From: Synaphobranchus kaupii
Lineage: Eukaryota > Chordata > Actinopteri > Anguilliformes > Synaphobranchidae
Length of the DNA: 64,000 nt
Reading direction: 5' to 3'
NCBI GenBank assembly: GCA_029718625.1
Contig: CM056391.1
Location: 24,616,141-24,680,140, forward strand
The notes under the pieces are model-generated. The model saw nothing but the letters and a program-made list of their open reading frames with translations, had not been told where the DNA came from and made no database searches. The position numbers and the translations under genes were made by a program. Below, piece after piece: positions 1 to 12,420 of the stretch. Position 1 is the first letter of the stretch. Each line of letters begins with the position of its first letter.

Positions 1-1165
1 AACCAAACCACAGTCCGCACGTAGACATAGATTTATGGAAAGTTATGACATTCCAAAAATGGTATTTTGATATTATTTTTGCCTTTCACCGTGACATAGT
101 CCTACTTCAAATCAACAGAAGATTTTTTTTTTCATATTTGCTCTCTAAATGACCCTGCCTTTGTGGATAGCATCATTAGCTTCAAACATAAAGGGAGTCT
201 GTGTATCCACAGGTAGCATGCTTGAAATTTCATGACAAACTTACCTCCCTGTAATCCCTAACCAAGTCTTTCAAGCTATGTTGTTCCTTTGGAAGTTGAA
301 CGTGTTTTATTGCTATCTTTGCTGATGGACTGAGGACTCTTTCTGCTCTCTACGAAGTGCTAACAGGGGTTTGAGCCTAATTCTCCCGTCATGAAGGGTG
401 AATGCTTTCCCCAATCCTCTTGAAGTCGTCCCAGAAGGTTATGCAATTTGACTTGCTTCAGCATTGTCACATTTTTTATGTTTCTTTTTTATTGCTGGAA
501 GGCAATTTATACTTTGTCTACTTGCAAAAGCATTATGTTCCTGGTATACTACTATTCCTTAAATTGTTTGGAAGTTTTCACACATTTTAATAGCTGTAGT
601 GCTACCCCCCTTCAGTCTTAATTCCTATCATTGCAAAACCTCTGACTTATTTTTATTTCTGTATATGTAGGTGGAAGTATTGGAATTAAAGTGAATTTAT
701 CTCTGTGTGCATATAAGGTTCATTGAGTTTGCTATAGAGTGGAGCCTCTCTGTTTTAGTCTCCATGTTTGACAGCACTGAAGCTGTTCTGTTATCATATA
801 TATTGTTGCAAACAACCATAAAAGCAATTGTGGATAGATTTATTTATTTATTTTTAGATATTTTTTAAGTTCTCAAAGAGATTTAAAATGTTTTAAGTGC
901 CAGGGTATTATTTGTGTGCTCAAAATGAGTTGTGTTTGTCGCGTTTTGTTTTTTTTAACACGCCATTATGAAAAGACCCAAAAATGCATTTGGTAAATTT
1001 TTTTGTGAATTTTCTTACGGTAGCATTTGTGATTTGTGGATCAAAAACCATTTTGGTCCGACAGATGGGCAGATGTTTTTACTCGCTTGTCTGGGAATGT
1101 TGTTAGACAGGTCTGGTACTATTGATCATATTAACCAGGTGAGTGCACTTCCCTTCTCTTGTAGT
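1..1165. other. Non-coding DNA, nothing recognised
   Basis: AT-rich sequence with short homopolymer tracts. No transposon end, RNA gene or convincing exon was seen. A short open frame around 968-1139 runs into a GTGAGT that resembles a splice donor, but the peptide matches no family I know and there is no clear acceptor, so it is not called as an exon. Confidence 0.5.
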
Positions 1166-1173
1166 GCAAGCTG

Positions 1174-1212
1174 TTGGATAAGAGCATCTGCTAAATTGAC
1201 GTAATATAAATA
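1174..1212 (+). repeat. 3' tail fragment of an L2-type LINE or its SINE
   Basis: The segment carries the signature GGATAAGAGCATCTGCTAAA, which resembles the 3' stem-loop region shared by fish L2 LINEs (such as eel UnaL2) and the SINEs that borrow their machinery. Only the tail is visible and the terminal TGTAA repeats are degraded. The same motif is better preserved at 34595-34655, 56305-56360 and 58650-58690. Confidence 0.6.
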
Positions 1213-2021
1213 TGCTGTCATCTAATATACTGTTAAAGGCCTTCCTTTATGGTCTCAGTGAATACACCGGTATTTGTCATCTCTTTGAAGTATGTATTGA
1301 ACATTGCCATGGAAAGAAGTAAAGTGCTGTGTGCATCAGCTCATCAGATTGAGTTGTTCTAGAGTCATTCCTCTGAGGTTCGACAGGATGCGATACATTC
1401 AGTAACATACAATGCGGGAGCAATTACATTCATGATCGCTGCTAAAGCGCCTCTCGATCATAATTTTTGCAAAGACCGCAGCTCATGCGTTTAATTGCAC
1501 CTGAGGTTATGAAACCCTGTTTTCTGCTTCCATCCAATTCCCTTGTTTTAGCTGACATGGCATAACGTTTTAATTTGTGCATTCTTAGAGAAATATAATT
1601 TAGCCTCTAAGGGAACGGTGGAGGGGGGCGGGGGGTTGGTTTACAACTCTCTTCCCATAACCTGCAAAACTATTTTTGCACCAGCCATTTGATTATGAGG
1701 GGATTTATTAGGTATTGTGAATTCACCATACTTTTGTTATTCACCATACTTATTATGATTCTGCCACTTTTTGAGAACCTCCTACACCATTCACACCATG
1801 AACACCATTCATACCTCATATTATACCTCTATACACCCTCCAGGTTGCTATTACTTTTTACCTTTATACCATATATACTTTTTCAGATATTGACCTTTTA
1901 TTGCTAACAAAAATTAATGGGAGTCAATGGGCACATTTTGAAAACCGATGCAATAGAATATGGATGCTGTAACATATTACACTGCTTATGACATCACAAT
2001 ACCTTCCTACAACACTGTTAT
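1213..2021. other. Non-coding DNA, nothing recognised
   Basis: No gene or recognisable transposon. There is a short G-rich run near 1621-1636 and a simple ATTCACCA-type local repeat around 1720-1810. Confidence 0.5.
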
Positions 2022-2029
2022 GACCTAAC

Positions 2030-2637
2030 TACACGTTCTCACTCCCAACTCGTCAACATATGGACGCTTGGTTAGGACCCCTTGTCGTCACTTTTCAACG
2101 CACTGGGTACCCCTATAGCGTCATTTTTATACGTGCAGGGTAGTTCGATAGACTTTCATGGAAGGTTGATGCTAGATTGGATAGCCTTGAGGGACCTGGG
2201 CGGGACCCTGGGACACTATCTTGACAGTTTGGGCATGAGCCCGAGTTACGTGAACTCCTGTGAGGTTATGTTTAGGGGTTGGAAAAAGGTTCATGCTAGA
2301 TTGGATAGCCCGGAGGGACCTGGGCGGGACCCTGGGACACTATCTTAACAGTTCGGGCATGAGCCCGAGTTACGTGATCCCCTGTGAGGTTATGTTTAGG
2401 GATTGGGAAAAGGTTGATGCTAGATTAACAACCAATCACAGCAGAGTGTCGCTCCCAGGGTCCCGCCCAGGTCTCTCCGGGCTATCCAATCTAGCATCAA
2501 CCTTCCATGAAAGTCTATCGAACTACCCTGCACATAGAAAAATTATGCTATAGGGGTACCCTGTGAATTGAAAAGTGATGACAAGGGGTCCTGACCAAGC
2601 GTCCATATGTTGACGAGTTGGGAGTGAGAACGTGTTC
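2030..2637. mobile_element. Foldback DNA transposon with long terminal inverted repeats and 8-bp TSD
   Basis: The two ends are long imperfect inverted repeats of about 185 bp: roughly 2031-2215 pairs with 2445-2637, both beginning with ACACGTTCTCACTCCCAACT. The octamer GACCTAAC flanks the element at 2022-2029 and 2638-2645 and is taken as the target-site duplication. No transposase frame is present, so the element is non-autonomous. Long inverted repeats with an 8-9 bp duplication suit a Mutator-like or hAT-like foldback element, but the superfamily is not settled. The interior holds two tandem 124-bp units (separate entry). Confidence 0.8.
2164..2411. repeat. Two tandem 124-bp units inside the foldback element
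   Basis: The unit starting GGTTGATGCTAGATTGGATA at 2164 recurs at 2288 (as GGTTCATGC) and starts a third, truncated time at 2412, exactly 124 bp apart each time. The start of each unit is also the inner part of the element's inverted repeat, so the internal duplication has copied TIR sequence. Both units are GC-rich compared with the flanks. Confidence 0.85.
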
Positions 2638-2645
2638 GACCTAAC

Positions 2646-3584
2646 AATACCATCCCAGATAATTTGACATGACCTTTTTCTGCTTTCATCACAATTCATT
2701 ACTTCATTGTATCACTTCCAGGTTCTTTAGACTACTTACCACAAAATGCATCACTATTTTAACACTTTGACCTTCTTTAGCTCCCTTTAAACAGCAAAGT
2801 TCCATCCCTCTGTATTAAAAAAGTTTTTTTTATTGGGAAATCATCTAGTTTTCCAGGAAAGGGCATCATTTTCCTAATCTGATACATACAGGGAAATATT
2901 CTAAAGTCACATCTTCTTACAAAATGACCCAAATGCTAACTGGGACCCTTACAGAATTCTGTAGCCTAAAAATAATCTCTAGAGCACCTCTACAAGATAT
3001 GCATTTTTGATGGCCTGGAGGCACACATCATAACATTGAAACGTTACCTCAGGAATTAGGCTTCGGATCTTTAAACTGTTCAAAGCCATGTAAGGGAGTA
3101 TTAATGGCATATTGATAAACAGGAGAGAGACACAGCGAGAGGTCATCCACAGAGATGGGAAAGATTTCAGGTTTTCATCTCACCCTCATGGCTGTGGCAG
3201 CTTAATTGAAACTGTTACTTGGATCAAAGGTCAAATTGCTTAGCTGTTGCAGGTGGTATTTCCTGGAGGATGATAATGGATAATATATATACACACCCGG
3301 AAGGCTTCTTGCGTTTTCCTAACAATGGCATGAAGGTCAGGAAGACCATTTTGAAGTAGCCTTCTGTTTACCTCATAAACATGTGTTTAAGTACTAAGAC
3401 TGTTCTTTGGTGGATTCTTTTCAGTTTTGATGTTCCTTCTGGGAGGGGTAAAATACAGGATAAAATTGTGATGGAGCAAAAACCTTAATATGTGAGAGCA
3501 TTCTGTCCACCCTTTCTTTCTAAGGAACAAGTTATGAAAATGCTGCTTCCAGAATTTTTACTAAAACAAGAGAGACAGCACATT
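2646..3584. other. Non-coding DNA, nothing firm
   Basis: No gene or transposon end seen. The stretch 3120-3290 is of balanced composition and not repetitive, but nothing in it can be named. Confidence 0.4.
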
Positions 3585-4072
3585 ACGCCAGTTCTGGCCA
3601 CATTACACTGACTCCCTGTTCCTTTTACAATTGATTTTAAAATTCCTGGTTTTTAAAGCTCTTATTGTTTTAGCACCTGCATACATCAGAGATTGCCTAT
3701 CTGAATATGTTCGTAGCCTACCTCTCAGATCTGCTTACTCAGGATACCCAGTAAAGTAAAATACAAAAAAGTGGAGAAGCAGCTTTTTATTTTTATGGTC
3801 CAAGACTGTGGAACACCCTACCGTTAGAAATCAGACAGACTTTGTGATCAGTTTTATAAAACAACTAAAGACTCATATTTTTACCTTGGCTTTTAATTAG
3901 AACTATTTAGATCATAGACAGACTATTTCTTTATGGCCAGTTTTTATTATCTTCTAATTTTCATTCTTACTAGCTTTTTACTGTTATTTTACACATGCTT
4001 GTTTGTCTACTGCACTGTAAAGCACTTTGTGCTGCAACCTATGTATGAAAGGTGCTAGACAAATAAAATGTA
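3585..4072 (+). mobile_element. 5'-truncated LINE fragment (L2/CR1-like C-terminus and 3' tail)
   Basis: On the plus strand, broken translation yields fragments resembling the C-terminal tail of fish L2/Rex-like LINE ORF2: a stretch like LIVLAPAYIRDCLSEYV near 3660-3710, then a decayed version of the usual phrase in which a protein's trace is tied to 'WNTLPLEIR' (3803-3835) and a KQLKTHIF-like piece (3863-3890). A 3' UTR ending in an AAAGCACTTTGTG...AAATAAAATG tail follows at 4018-4070 and runs into an ATT microsatellite, as these LINEs often do. Frameshifts and stops make it a dead fragment. A related tail lies at 42519-42580. Confidence 0.6.
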
Positions 4073-4079
4073 TTATTAC

Positions 4080-4115
<36 letters not shown>
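4071..4115. repeat. (ATT)n microsatellite
   Basis: About fifteen TTA/ATT triplets with a single interruption, directly after the LINE tail. It probably grew from the tail repeat of that LINE. The short hydrophobic frames read across it are artefacts. Confidence 0.9.
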
Positions 4116-4116
<1 letters not shown>

Positions 4117-7100
4117 CAGAACATAACTAAAAACATAAAAATAACATTTAAAAATAACATTAAAAAATGCCTGATGATGTTGTTTTTAAATGTTGTTTGT
4201 TTCTTATTACCAGAACCAACATTGTGAACTGAGATTAAATTTAATATTACAATCACACAGAAAACAAACTTTTGTGGTTTAATGGTAAATGAATCGCATT
4301 TTGTGCAAGCGGTGCTCATTGTTTGAACCTGCACCTACAGAAACCTCTTTCATTGATAACATCCTGGTGGTGTTGCTGCATTTGTAGGGCTTTGAGGACA
4401 TTTACAACAGATTGGCATGCCTTCAGATTGGTTCCCCCGGAATGGCATGCCACATGCCATCAATCCAGCAGAAAGGTGTTTATTATACATGTAAGTGTTT
4501 TAGATTTTGTAGATACGGACCCATAGTGTCCACTATTTATTACTTTTCTTACTGGAAAGCTGCACTGAAACTTAAGGTTTGCTGTGGTTAGATGATATTT
4601 GAGATGTAATTTCTTTACAGTATATGCATTTACAGTTTGGCCTGGCCTTGACTGGAAACTCTATACACCTATGCTGATGAGATAGCAGCACTACCTTTCT
4701 GTATTGGCTGTTTAACTTTCTCTGCCATTTGCCTCATTGATCATAAATCACTGAGTTACCATATCCAGTGCCATGTGCATGTAGGCCTGTGAGGGGGAAA
4801 GGGACCATAAATCAGGATTTATTGTCAAACATCCCTGCAGGGACAGTAAGCTTCCCTCAGCGGCAGTCCATCTGAGGCTTTTACCTGTCATAGGCCGAGG
4901 GGGTAGGCTCCTTCCTCCATTGACCAGGCCGATGGTCTCAACTCCTCCTACTTTCATTTCAGTGGGAAATACGTGGACAGTGGGGAAGGTGCTTGTAACT
5001 GCACAAGTAGCATGGGCAGGTGCGTCCAATCTCTTTACCTTCATCTCATTTAGTTTAGACCGAGCACTGCAGTTGAAGGTTGCAGTTTTTTCAGTGCAGG
5101 CAAAATTCCCGCCCACACAATTTGTGCTTTGTCCTTCTGACAGGAATAAAATGGCTGCGTTCTTGTTAATTCAAATAATTCTGAAGGTCTTTTTCTTCAT
5201 GGGGATTTTTGAAATGATGGCTGAAAGATATGACAACAAAAGTGAAAACTGATTTTCTATGTGGTTATTGAGGGATGTGCTCAAGTTACTGTTACTTTAT
5301 AGTCACATTAGGCCTGAGATTAAACAGGATTTGGGGGTCACTATGCTCCAGGTTTAGTTTGCTGAGGTTTCTTTATGCCTACAGCCACGTATTCTGGGAT
5401 CAGTTTAGAATACAATACGGTAAACACTGTCACCAGCTTAATTTTTGCTGTTGGCAAACATGAACATTTATTTAGTAATGCATTCAAATGATGCTCACTT
5501 ATCCAAACCTCTAAGCTAAGCTATATTTGTAAGTTAACCACAAAAATGGTTATATATTTAGATTTGCTTGTATGCAGCATTTTGAAAATTTTAATTAATA
5601 TTTGCACTGCCTGCACAAACTCCAATTTATGTTTGCTAGTACTGACAGAATTAAAGGATTTACACATTGTTCAGGGGCTAATCTGCTGTTTCCTGAGGTA
5701 ATCACCTCTTGTAATCAATAAAGTTGATTCAGTTTGTCACCCATCTGCCAGGGTGTCAACGTTTTGCAGTGTTTTTTTTACACCAACATTTGTTGAATTG
5801 ACTTTATTATTCTACTGTAGGATTTTCAAAGGTCCAGCAACATTTTGGTAGTTTACTTTGAGCTTGATTAACTGAAGTGGCAAGTTACTGAGTGCACTAT
5901 GGAAATAAGGTCAAATGGGAACAAAAGAAAAAAATGGAATACGACAACAAAGGAACCACCACAAAACAAAAGAATAAAAGACTTCTTCTCTAAATGTCTC
6001 CACCTCCAAGGTCAACTCTATTCAACTGTATTCTAAACTTTCCCTTGGTAGCCATACTGTCCGCTTTCACACAGGGAACAGGGAGGGAACATTGCCCTAT
6101 TAACTTTTACAGCAACGTACAGTAAGTGGCTTTTCTTGTTCACAAAACCAGTGACTGTCCATTTAGTTTAGTTTAATGGGTTGATAGCATTCACATACAA
6201 TGGTGCCAGCGATTGTCTAAACAAGCGGCTGTAAAATATTCAGAAAGAGTTATGGAAATAGGTCAAGAGGATGACAGACATACAGTCCCAACAAGGTATG
6301 TTTTTGTTAACTTTGGCTTGCTAGGCAGGGAAGCTAGCTAACGGTAAGTATGGTGAGTCATAACAGCTACGATCCTGTCTCTGTCCTCCTAATGTTTATG
6401 CGCTCCTGCAGGAACTTTAGACAGTTCTGTATAATTACATGATGTGTGACGGTGACAGTGTGTACTGTGTAGCTAGTTAGTAAGGTAGGCTATTTGACAT
6501 TTATTCAATGTACTGTACCAGCTCCATTTTTTTTTTTTTTTTTGCAGTAGTAAGTAACATAGCTGGATGGATGTCTTAGTGAAATAAGTTTTACATTCTT
6601 TATTCATTAAAATAACGGCCTTGTTGATCCGGCACAATTTGCTGGAGCAAGTTCTCACAATTCAGAATCCAGCTCTCATTTATACATGGCCGCTAAATGG
6701 TAATGTTCTGGAACATTTCTTGGTAAAGTTGCCTGTGTGAGAAGGGTTATAAATACTTCACCCTGTGTAGATTGAATATGCTGGCTCGGACGATGCTGAA
6801 TGAGAGCCTGGGGGGGGGGGTTAGGTTTTTTCTCAACAGGAACCGGCCCATCTACAGTCTGACAAAATGATTTAAATACAAAAAGGAGCAGAGCAGAATT
6901 TGGCACCATGATACTACCGTCATAAGACTTGTTGAAGCCTTTTGAAAGAGACTGAACCTGAATATGTTAGGATGTCATTCAGCTTCATTACTGAAATGTA
7001 CCTTTGACAATGGGGATCATTTTTGTAAATAACAACCGGGAGTGAATCTCCATTTTGAATCAAATAATATCAATACCATGACAGAAAACCATTTATGGTG

Positions 7101-7240
7101 CTCAGAGCTCTGCCTGTATCTGTTGCTGTGTGGAAAAAATAAATGACAAACTGAGATGCCTCAACAACCTTAATTTATGTGCCAATTAAGATGTTAGGTC
7201 GATAATCCGTACGTCACCGACTGCTTTTTTTATTTCATGA
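4116..7240. other. Non-coding DNA without recognisable gene
   Basis: Several short open frames exist but none has a domain or exon context. A poly-T tract sits at 6523-6543 and a ten-base G run at 6811-6820. The segment 4700-5160 is less AT-rich than its surroundings and free of obvious repeats, but nothing functional can be named. Confidence 0.45.
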
Positions 7241-7510
7241 TAAGCCACCCTTACAAAACTGGATAGTTTGCTCAAACTTGCAGCTGATATGTAGCAGATT
7301 TGCCACAAACTAAATTGTTTTCCACAAAATGTTGCCAGAGGTTTGCAGACTTTGCCAGTAGTGGTGAAATTCTGAACTTCTTGCAACAATGGCAGTTCCC
7401 ACAGCAAATTTGCATGTGAAAATATGAGCTTGCCGGAAACCTGCGGCAACAATGCCAAAGGTTTGACCTACATTTGCCAGACGGCCTATATTTTTGTAAG
7501 GGCAATGGTC
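7241..7510. mobile_element. Candidate small MITE with 11-bp inverted ends
   Basis: CCCTTACAAAA at 7248-7258 is the exact reverse complement of TTTTGTAAGGG at 7492-7502, about 255 bp apart. The interior contains several variants of TTTGCCA/TTGCAGA, giving it an internally repetitive look. No target duplication is obvious and there is no coding capacity. A chance inverted repeat cannot be excluded. Confidence 0.4.
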
Positions 7511-8351
<841 letters not shown>

Positions 8352-8357
8352 TATATA

Positions 8358-8915
8358 TGCAGGCGGGTGACAAACTAAAGGAAAATGCAACATAAAGTGT
8401 CTTAGTAAGGTGTTGGGCCACCAGGAGCCGCCAGAACAGCTTCAATGTGCCTTGATTCTACCTCTATTCTAGCTTAGATTCTAGTCTTTGGGACTCTACT
8501 GGAGGGATGTAACACCATTCTACCAAATGATAGTCCTTCATTTGGTGTTTTGATGATGGTGGTGGAGAGTGCTGCCTAACACGTCGGTCCAAAATCTCCT
8601 GCAGGTGTTCAATTGGGTTGAGATCTGGTGACTGCATAGGCCATAGCATGTGAATCACATCATTTTCTTACTCATCAAACCATTCAGTGACCCCTCATGC
8701 CCTGTGGATGGGGGCATTGTCATCCTGGAAGAGACCACTCCCATCAGGATATAAATGTTTCATATATCTTTCAAATATCTTTGTATTGATTTGCAGTGAC
8801 CCTTCCCTCTAAGCGGACAAGTGGACCAAAACCATGCCAGGAAAATGCCCTCCACAGCATAACAGACCCACCGGACCCCCTCACTGTAGAGTTTTCTCCT
8901 TTAATTTGTCACCCG

Positions 8916-8921
<6 letters not shown>
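8358..8921 (-). mobile_element. Decayed Tc1-like transposon inserted in a CA/TA microsatellite
   Basis: Both ends carry a matching inverted terminus: GCAGGCGGGTGACAAACTAA at 8359-8378 and, on the opposite strand, CAGACGGGTGACAAATTAAA at the right end. Each is bordered by TA (8356-8357 and 8922-8923), the standard Tc1/mariner target. The minus strand keeps parts of a transposase: a QDDNAPIHRA-like stretch near 8700-8735 and [17 protein letters not shown] within 8464-8658, which hold the second Asp and the Glu of the DD34E triad. At 564 bp against a usual ~1.5 kb, the N-terminal half is gone, and the two catalytic parts lie in different frames. Confidence 0.85.
8464..8735 (-). pseudogene. Tc1 transposase C-terminal remnant
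   Basis: This is the coding relic inside the Tc1-like element at 8358-8921. The open stretch (8464-8658, 64 codons) reads [19 protein letters not shown] and onwards, the usual neighbourhood of the catalytic Glu. The preceding DDNAPIHRA block lies upstream in another frame. The DNA-binding domain and first catalytic Asp are absent. It cannot encode an active enzyme. Confidence 0.8.

Positions 8922-8963
<42 letters not shown>
8921..8963. repeat. (TA)n microsatellite
   Basis: About twenty TA units directly right of the Tc1 relic. With the CA run on the other side it represents the compound microsatellite into which the Tc1 element integrated. Confidence 0.95.
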
Positions 8964-8966
<3 letters not shown>

Positions 8967-11900
8967 GAAAAATTTGCAATGGTTTGTCAGTTATAAAAGG
9001 AATGACCTTTTGTAGCACAGAGGTTGTGGTAATAGGCTGACCCTTTTTGTACAGACGAGATGAAGCAGAAATGGAATTGTTGAGTCACGGCTTTGCATGT
9101 GGAGCGGCTAATGCATTTGATGAAACAAACGGATTTAATCTTCAAGCAATTAAATCAAATTAGCAGTAATTGCATCAACAGTATGATTACGGAGAATGCT
9201 GGGAGTAAAATATAGTGTTTAAAGCCGTTGCAATCTCTTCCTGCTGCTGTGCATGCGATCACCTGCAACTGCTAAGTACAAGTGGAGAAAGAATTCAACA
9301 AGGAGTACAACCTGTAATTAGCTGTTCTCTTTTGAATGAACACATTCATTGATCATTATTGCTTTGCTTGAAATTCCGATCAAAGCCATTACAGTTCTTT
9401 GTAATGTTGGCATCTGATTATCAAGGTACCTGACTGTGAATGTGTTCAATAATACTTTCAAATACGGTATAGTACAGAAAATACGTAAATCGTAATTTTA
9501 ATACATTTGGCTGGCCTTTCCATCATCGGTATATTTTTTTGGAAACGTGGAACAAATTATATATAAATTACAACGGCTTATATACTGTTTTGTTTGTTCC
9601 AGCATAAAAATAATTAGTTACACTTAAAACATTATTTTTTATGTTATGTTGAGCACTGAGCACTGAAGGAGTGTGTTTGTGCGACTGGATGTGCTTACCA
9701 GAATGTTTGATACCATTTATGGATCTTTGAGGGAATCCTGCATTCATTGCACTGATAGGCCAGCCACAATTGACTAATGAGCTTTCAAGTCGGAATTACC
9801 ATTTTATGTTCATTTTATGTCCGTTTGAAGTGGTTGAGGATATTCCTGCATGCAATTATGGCCAGCCACATGAAAAGTTCACCACTTAAATGTGGGAGAG
9901 GGCTATTTGTTTAGTGTGTTTATACGCATCCCATGCCATTGGGATCCTGTTATGGCGACACACTGGTCTCCAATTAACTAGGAATGCATAACCATCTATT
10001 GGTCCCACGATACATTTTTTTCCCCCTATCTGGCTGACGGGTAATCCAACCAGCTGTGCCGTGGTATCACGCGTTTGGAATGTAAATGGGGCTGACAGCT
10101 ATTTTCCCATAGGGCTCAGGCCATGTTATTTTAGTTTTCACCGCAGAAAGTTTCTCTATGCTTTAGGATATTTTAACGGCATTAATAATTGAATTACATC
10201 GAACTATTGAATCATTTTGAATGTTGACCAAGAGTGTGCTCGATGTTTTAGTCCTTGGAGGAAAAGAAATGTTCTGGAGACATTTAATTCCCTTTGTCGG
10301 GCTGTCGCTAGATAAAGGGGGAAAGCAATGATGGTGGAATTGAAATTGAGTCTGATTAACCCTCTCAACTACTTCACATTTATTTACACATTTATGCAAA
10401 AATATAGTTTTATTCGTCTTTTTTCATCATGAAACCACAGAAAAGGTTGCAGATGGTTTAGTGGGAACAAGTTATTAGCTGGTAGCTGAAGCAGCTATAT
10501 AAAAACACAGTCCTATGATTTTGAAAATGGTAATTGGTAATGGTAGTGCTGCAAGGATGTTCTGTACCACACAGCCGCACTGCAGCTTTCTCATTATTAT
10601 GGGGGGATGAGTGAAACCTTCGTCTGAGTAATTTTATCAGAGGCCATAAAAATCCCAGAAACCTCGGTTCCAGGACTAACCACGGCAGTTTCACAGCGTG
10701 AAACACAAGTAGGAGAGAGTAGAGCCAGCAGCGCAGTTTCCCTGATGCTCCCAAAGTAGTCAAATTCACATTGTACCGTAGAAAACACCTTCATGCCCCG
10801 AATTAAGGAAAGGCAGGACCAGACTGCTCTTTTACATCACACAAATTCTCTTTTTCCACCCATAGAAAAAGGAGAGCTTAACACCTGCGAAGCAACCAAG
10901 TCTTGTGTGTAGAAGTAACGAAACACTTCTTCCGTGAGCTTATGAATTTGGATGAACAAAATCTCAAGAATTCCTTGTCCATTGGATTTAGGATTTATCC
11001 TGTCAGTTTTACTGGCACCCTCTCATGTTACCTCTCCCCCATTTTAATCACTGAGAATGTCAGTGAAGTATGTCAGAACGAAGCGCACTTTCCAGACCAA
11101 GATTCACTGAATCAGCTGTGAGTACCATGCTGTGCTTGCTACCATGCCAGAATCACACAGTTCACATATTTTTGGGGCAAGTGCATGGGTTGTTATACGA
11201 GGCTACACAGTGTGTTCTTGGCCTGCTCGCATAGAAATTGCCTAGCAACAAGATGGAGCCGTGGATATAAAGAGGTATGCATGGAGACATGGACCACAAG
11301 TCTTAACTTCAGAACCACATTTAGAAAACAGTCACGCTCTTACTCAAAATCTCAAATGTCAACACAAGGTAACTAACTTACAGTACAGGGCTAGCACAAG
11401 GAATTTTGAACCACGTGTCAGCATCAAGCATGTTACTGCTTTGGAATGTATTCAAGTTTGTATCATTTGGGGAAAGTTAGCCTCAAACCATGGCAATGCA
11501 GTACTGAGACTGTATTTTATTATTTATTATATTTAAAAAAAATGTAAAACTGCTACATGTACAGGCTTCGTCTTATAGCTGAGGCATTGATTGGTTTAAC
11601 CCAAGGAACATGACTGGTTATCTGTGGTGTTAGTAGTCCTGCCAGAGAAGATTCAAGCTCGCCAGGCTTTCCTGAGTTACACTGCTTTCATTTTTACGAA
11701 CTGGCACCCAGAGGCTATCAGTTGTCATGAGTGAGAAAAATGCCCTCTGATTGGCTAACTCTTATTGCGTTATAAGTTCATTTTAGTCAATAGAGCCCGC
11801 TCATTAGAATAAACAGATAAAACAATTTTAACACTGCATTTAAATACAAATCCAAAATATATAGATTAGAAAAAGATAATATATTGTGCAACAGTTGTCT

Positions 11901-12149
11901 TTTGTTGTCAAGACTTTGATGACTGGTTTATATACGCAATCTGTTTGGTTCATTGATGAGGACAGCCGTGAGGGTCCATCTGGTATGCTGCTGAGATGGC
12001 ATCCTTAGTCTGACATGGCTTTCTCAACAAAACAAACATCTTAACTGCACACTTCAGACTAACTTAAGATTCCTTCTGTTGTGAGTAATGGTCAGAAATG
12101 TTGTGCTTACAGAACATTATTATTTTTTTTATCACTATGCTAAAATGTT
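8964..12149. other. Non-coding DNA; possible conserved element near 9060-9290
   Basis: No gene recognised. The stretch 9060-9290 is dense in homeodomain-type TAAT/ATTA cores (for example around 9108-9175) and free of simple repeats, which is the usual appearance of vertebrate conserved non-coding enhancers. Conservation itself cannot be seen from one sequence. The rest shows no named feature. Confidence 0.35.
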
Positions 12150-12420
12150 AAACATCACAGTGCCTTTGGTGCCTGAAGATGACCACAATGGTTGCGATGC
12201 CTATCTGCATACTATTCCGCATCTTTGTTTCACCAAATATGTGTTATTGGCCTGATCTCTGTTCAGCATTAAAGCACAGCATACACTGTAATGGCCTTGG
12301 ACCAATAATCACTATAATGCTGATATATAATTTAATATGTCCTAGTAATGCTGAAATTATAACGCAACATCAAAAGCCACATGTTTTGCTGCCAAGTTAA
12401 CAGCTCGAGCAACACCCCCT
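12150..12420 (+). repeat. Unclassified dispersed repeat, copy A
   Basis: This ~270-bp segment is similar along its length to 23750-24090 in the same orientation. Shared landmarks in the same order are CCTTTG(G/C)T(G/A)CCTGAAGA, TCTTTGTTTCAC, GCATTAAAGCACAGCA, the TGTAAT..CCTTGGAC block and CATCAAAAG. It has no inverted ends, no poly-A or TGTAA tail and no coding potential. It could be an old SINE/MITE family or an ancient local duplication. Confidence 0.6.

Noticed and set aside
968..1204. Possible exon with GTGAGT donor at 1140
   Set aside because: No homology recognised, no convincing acceptor, and a decayed L2/SINE tail begins inside the downstream part.
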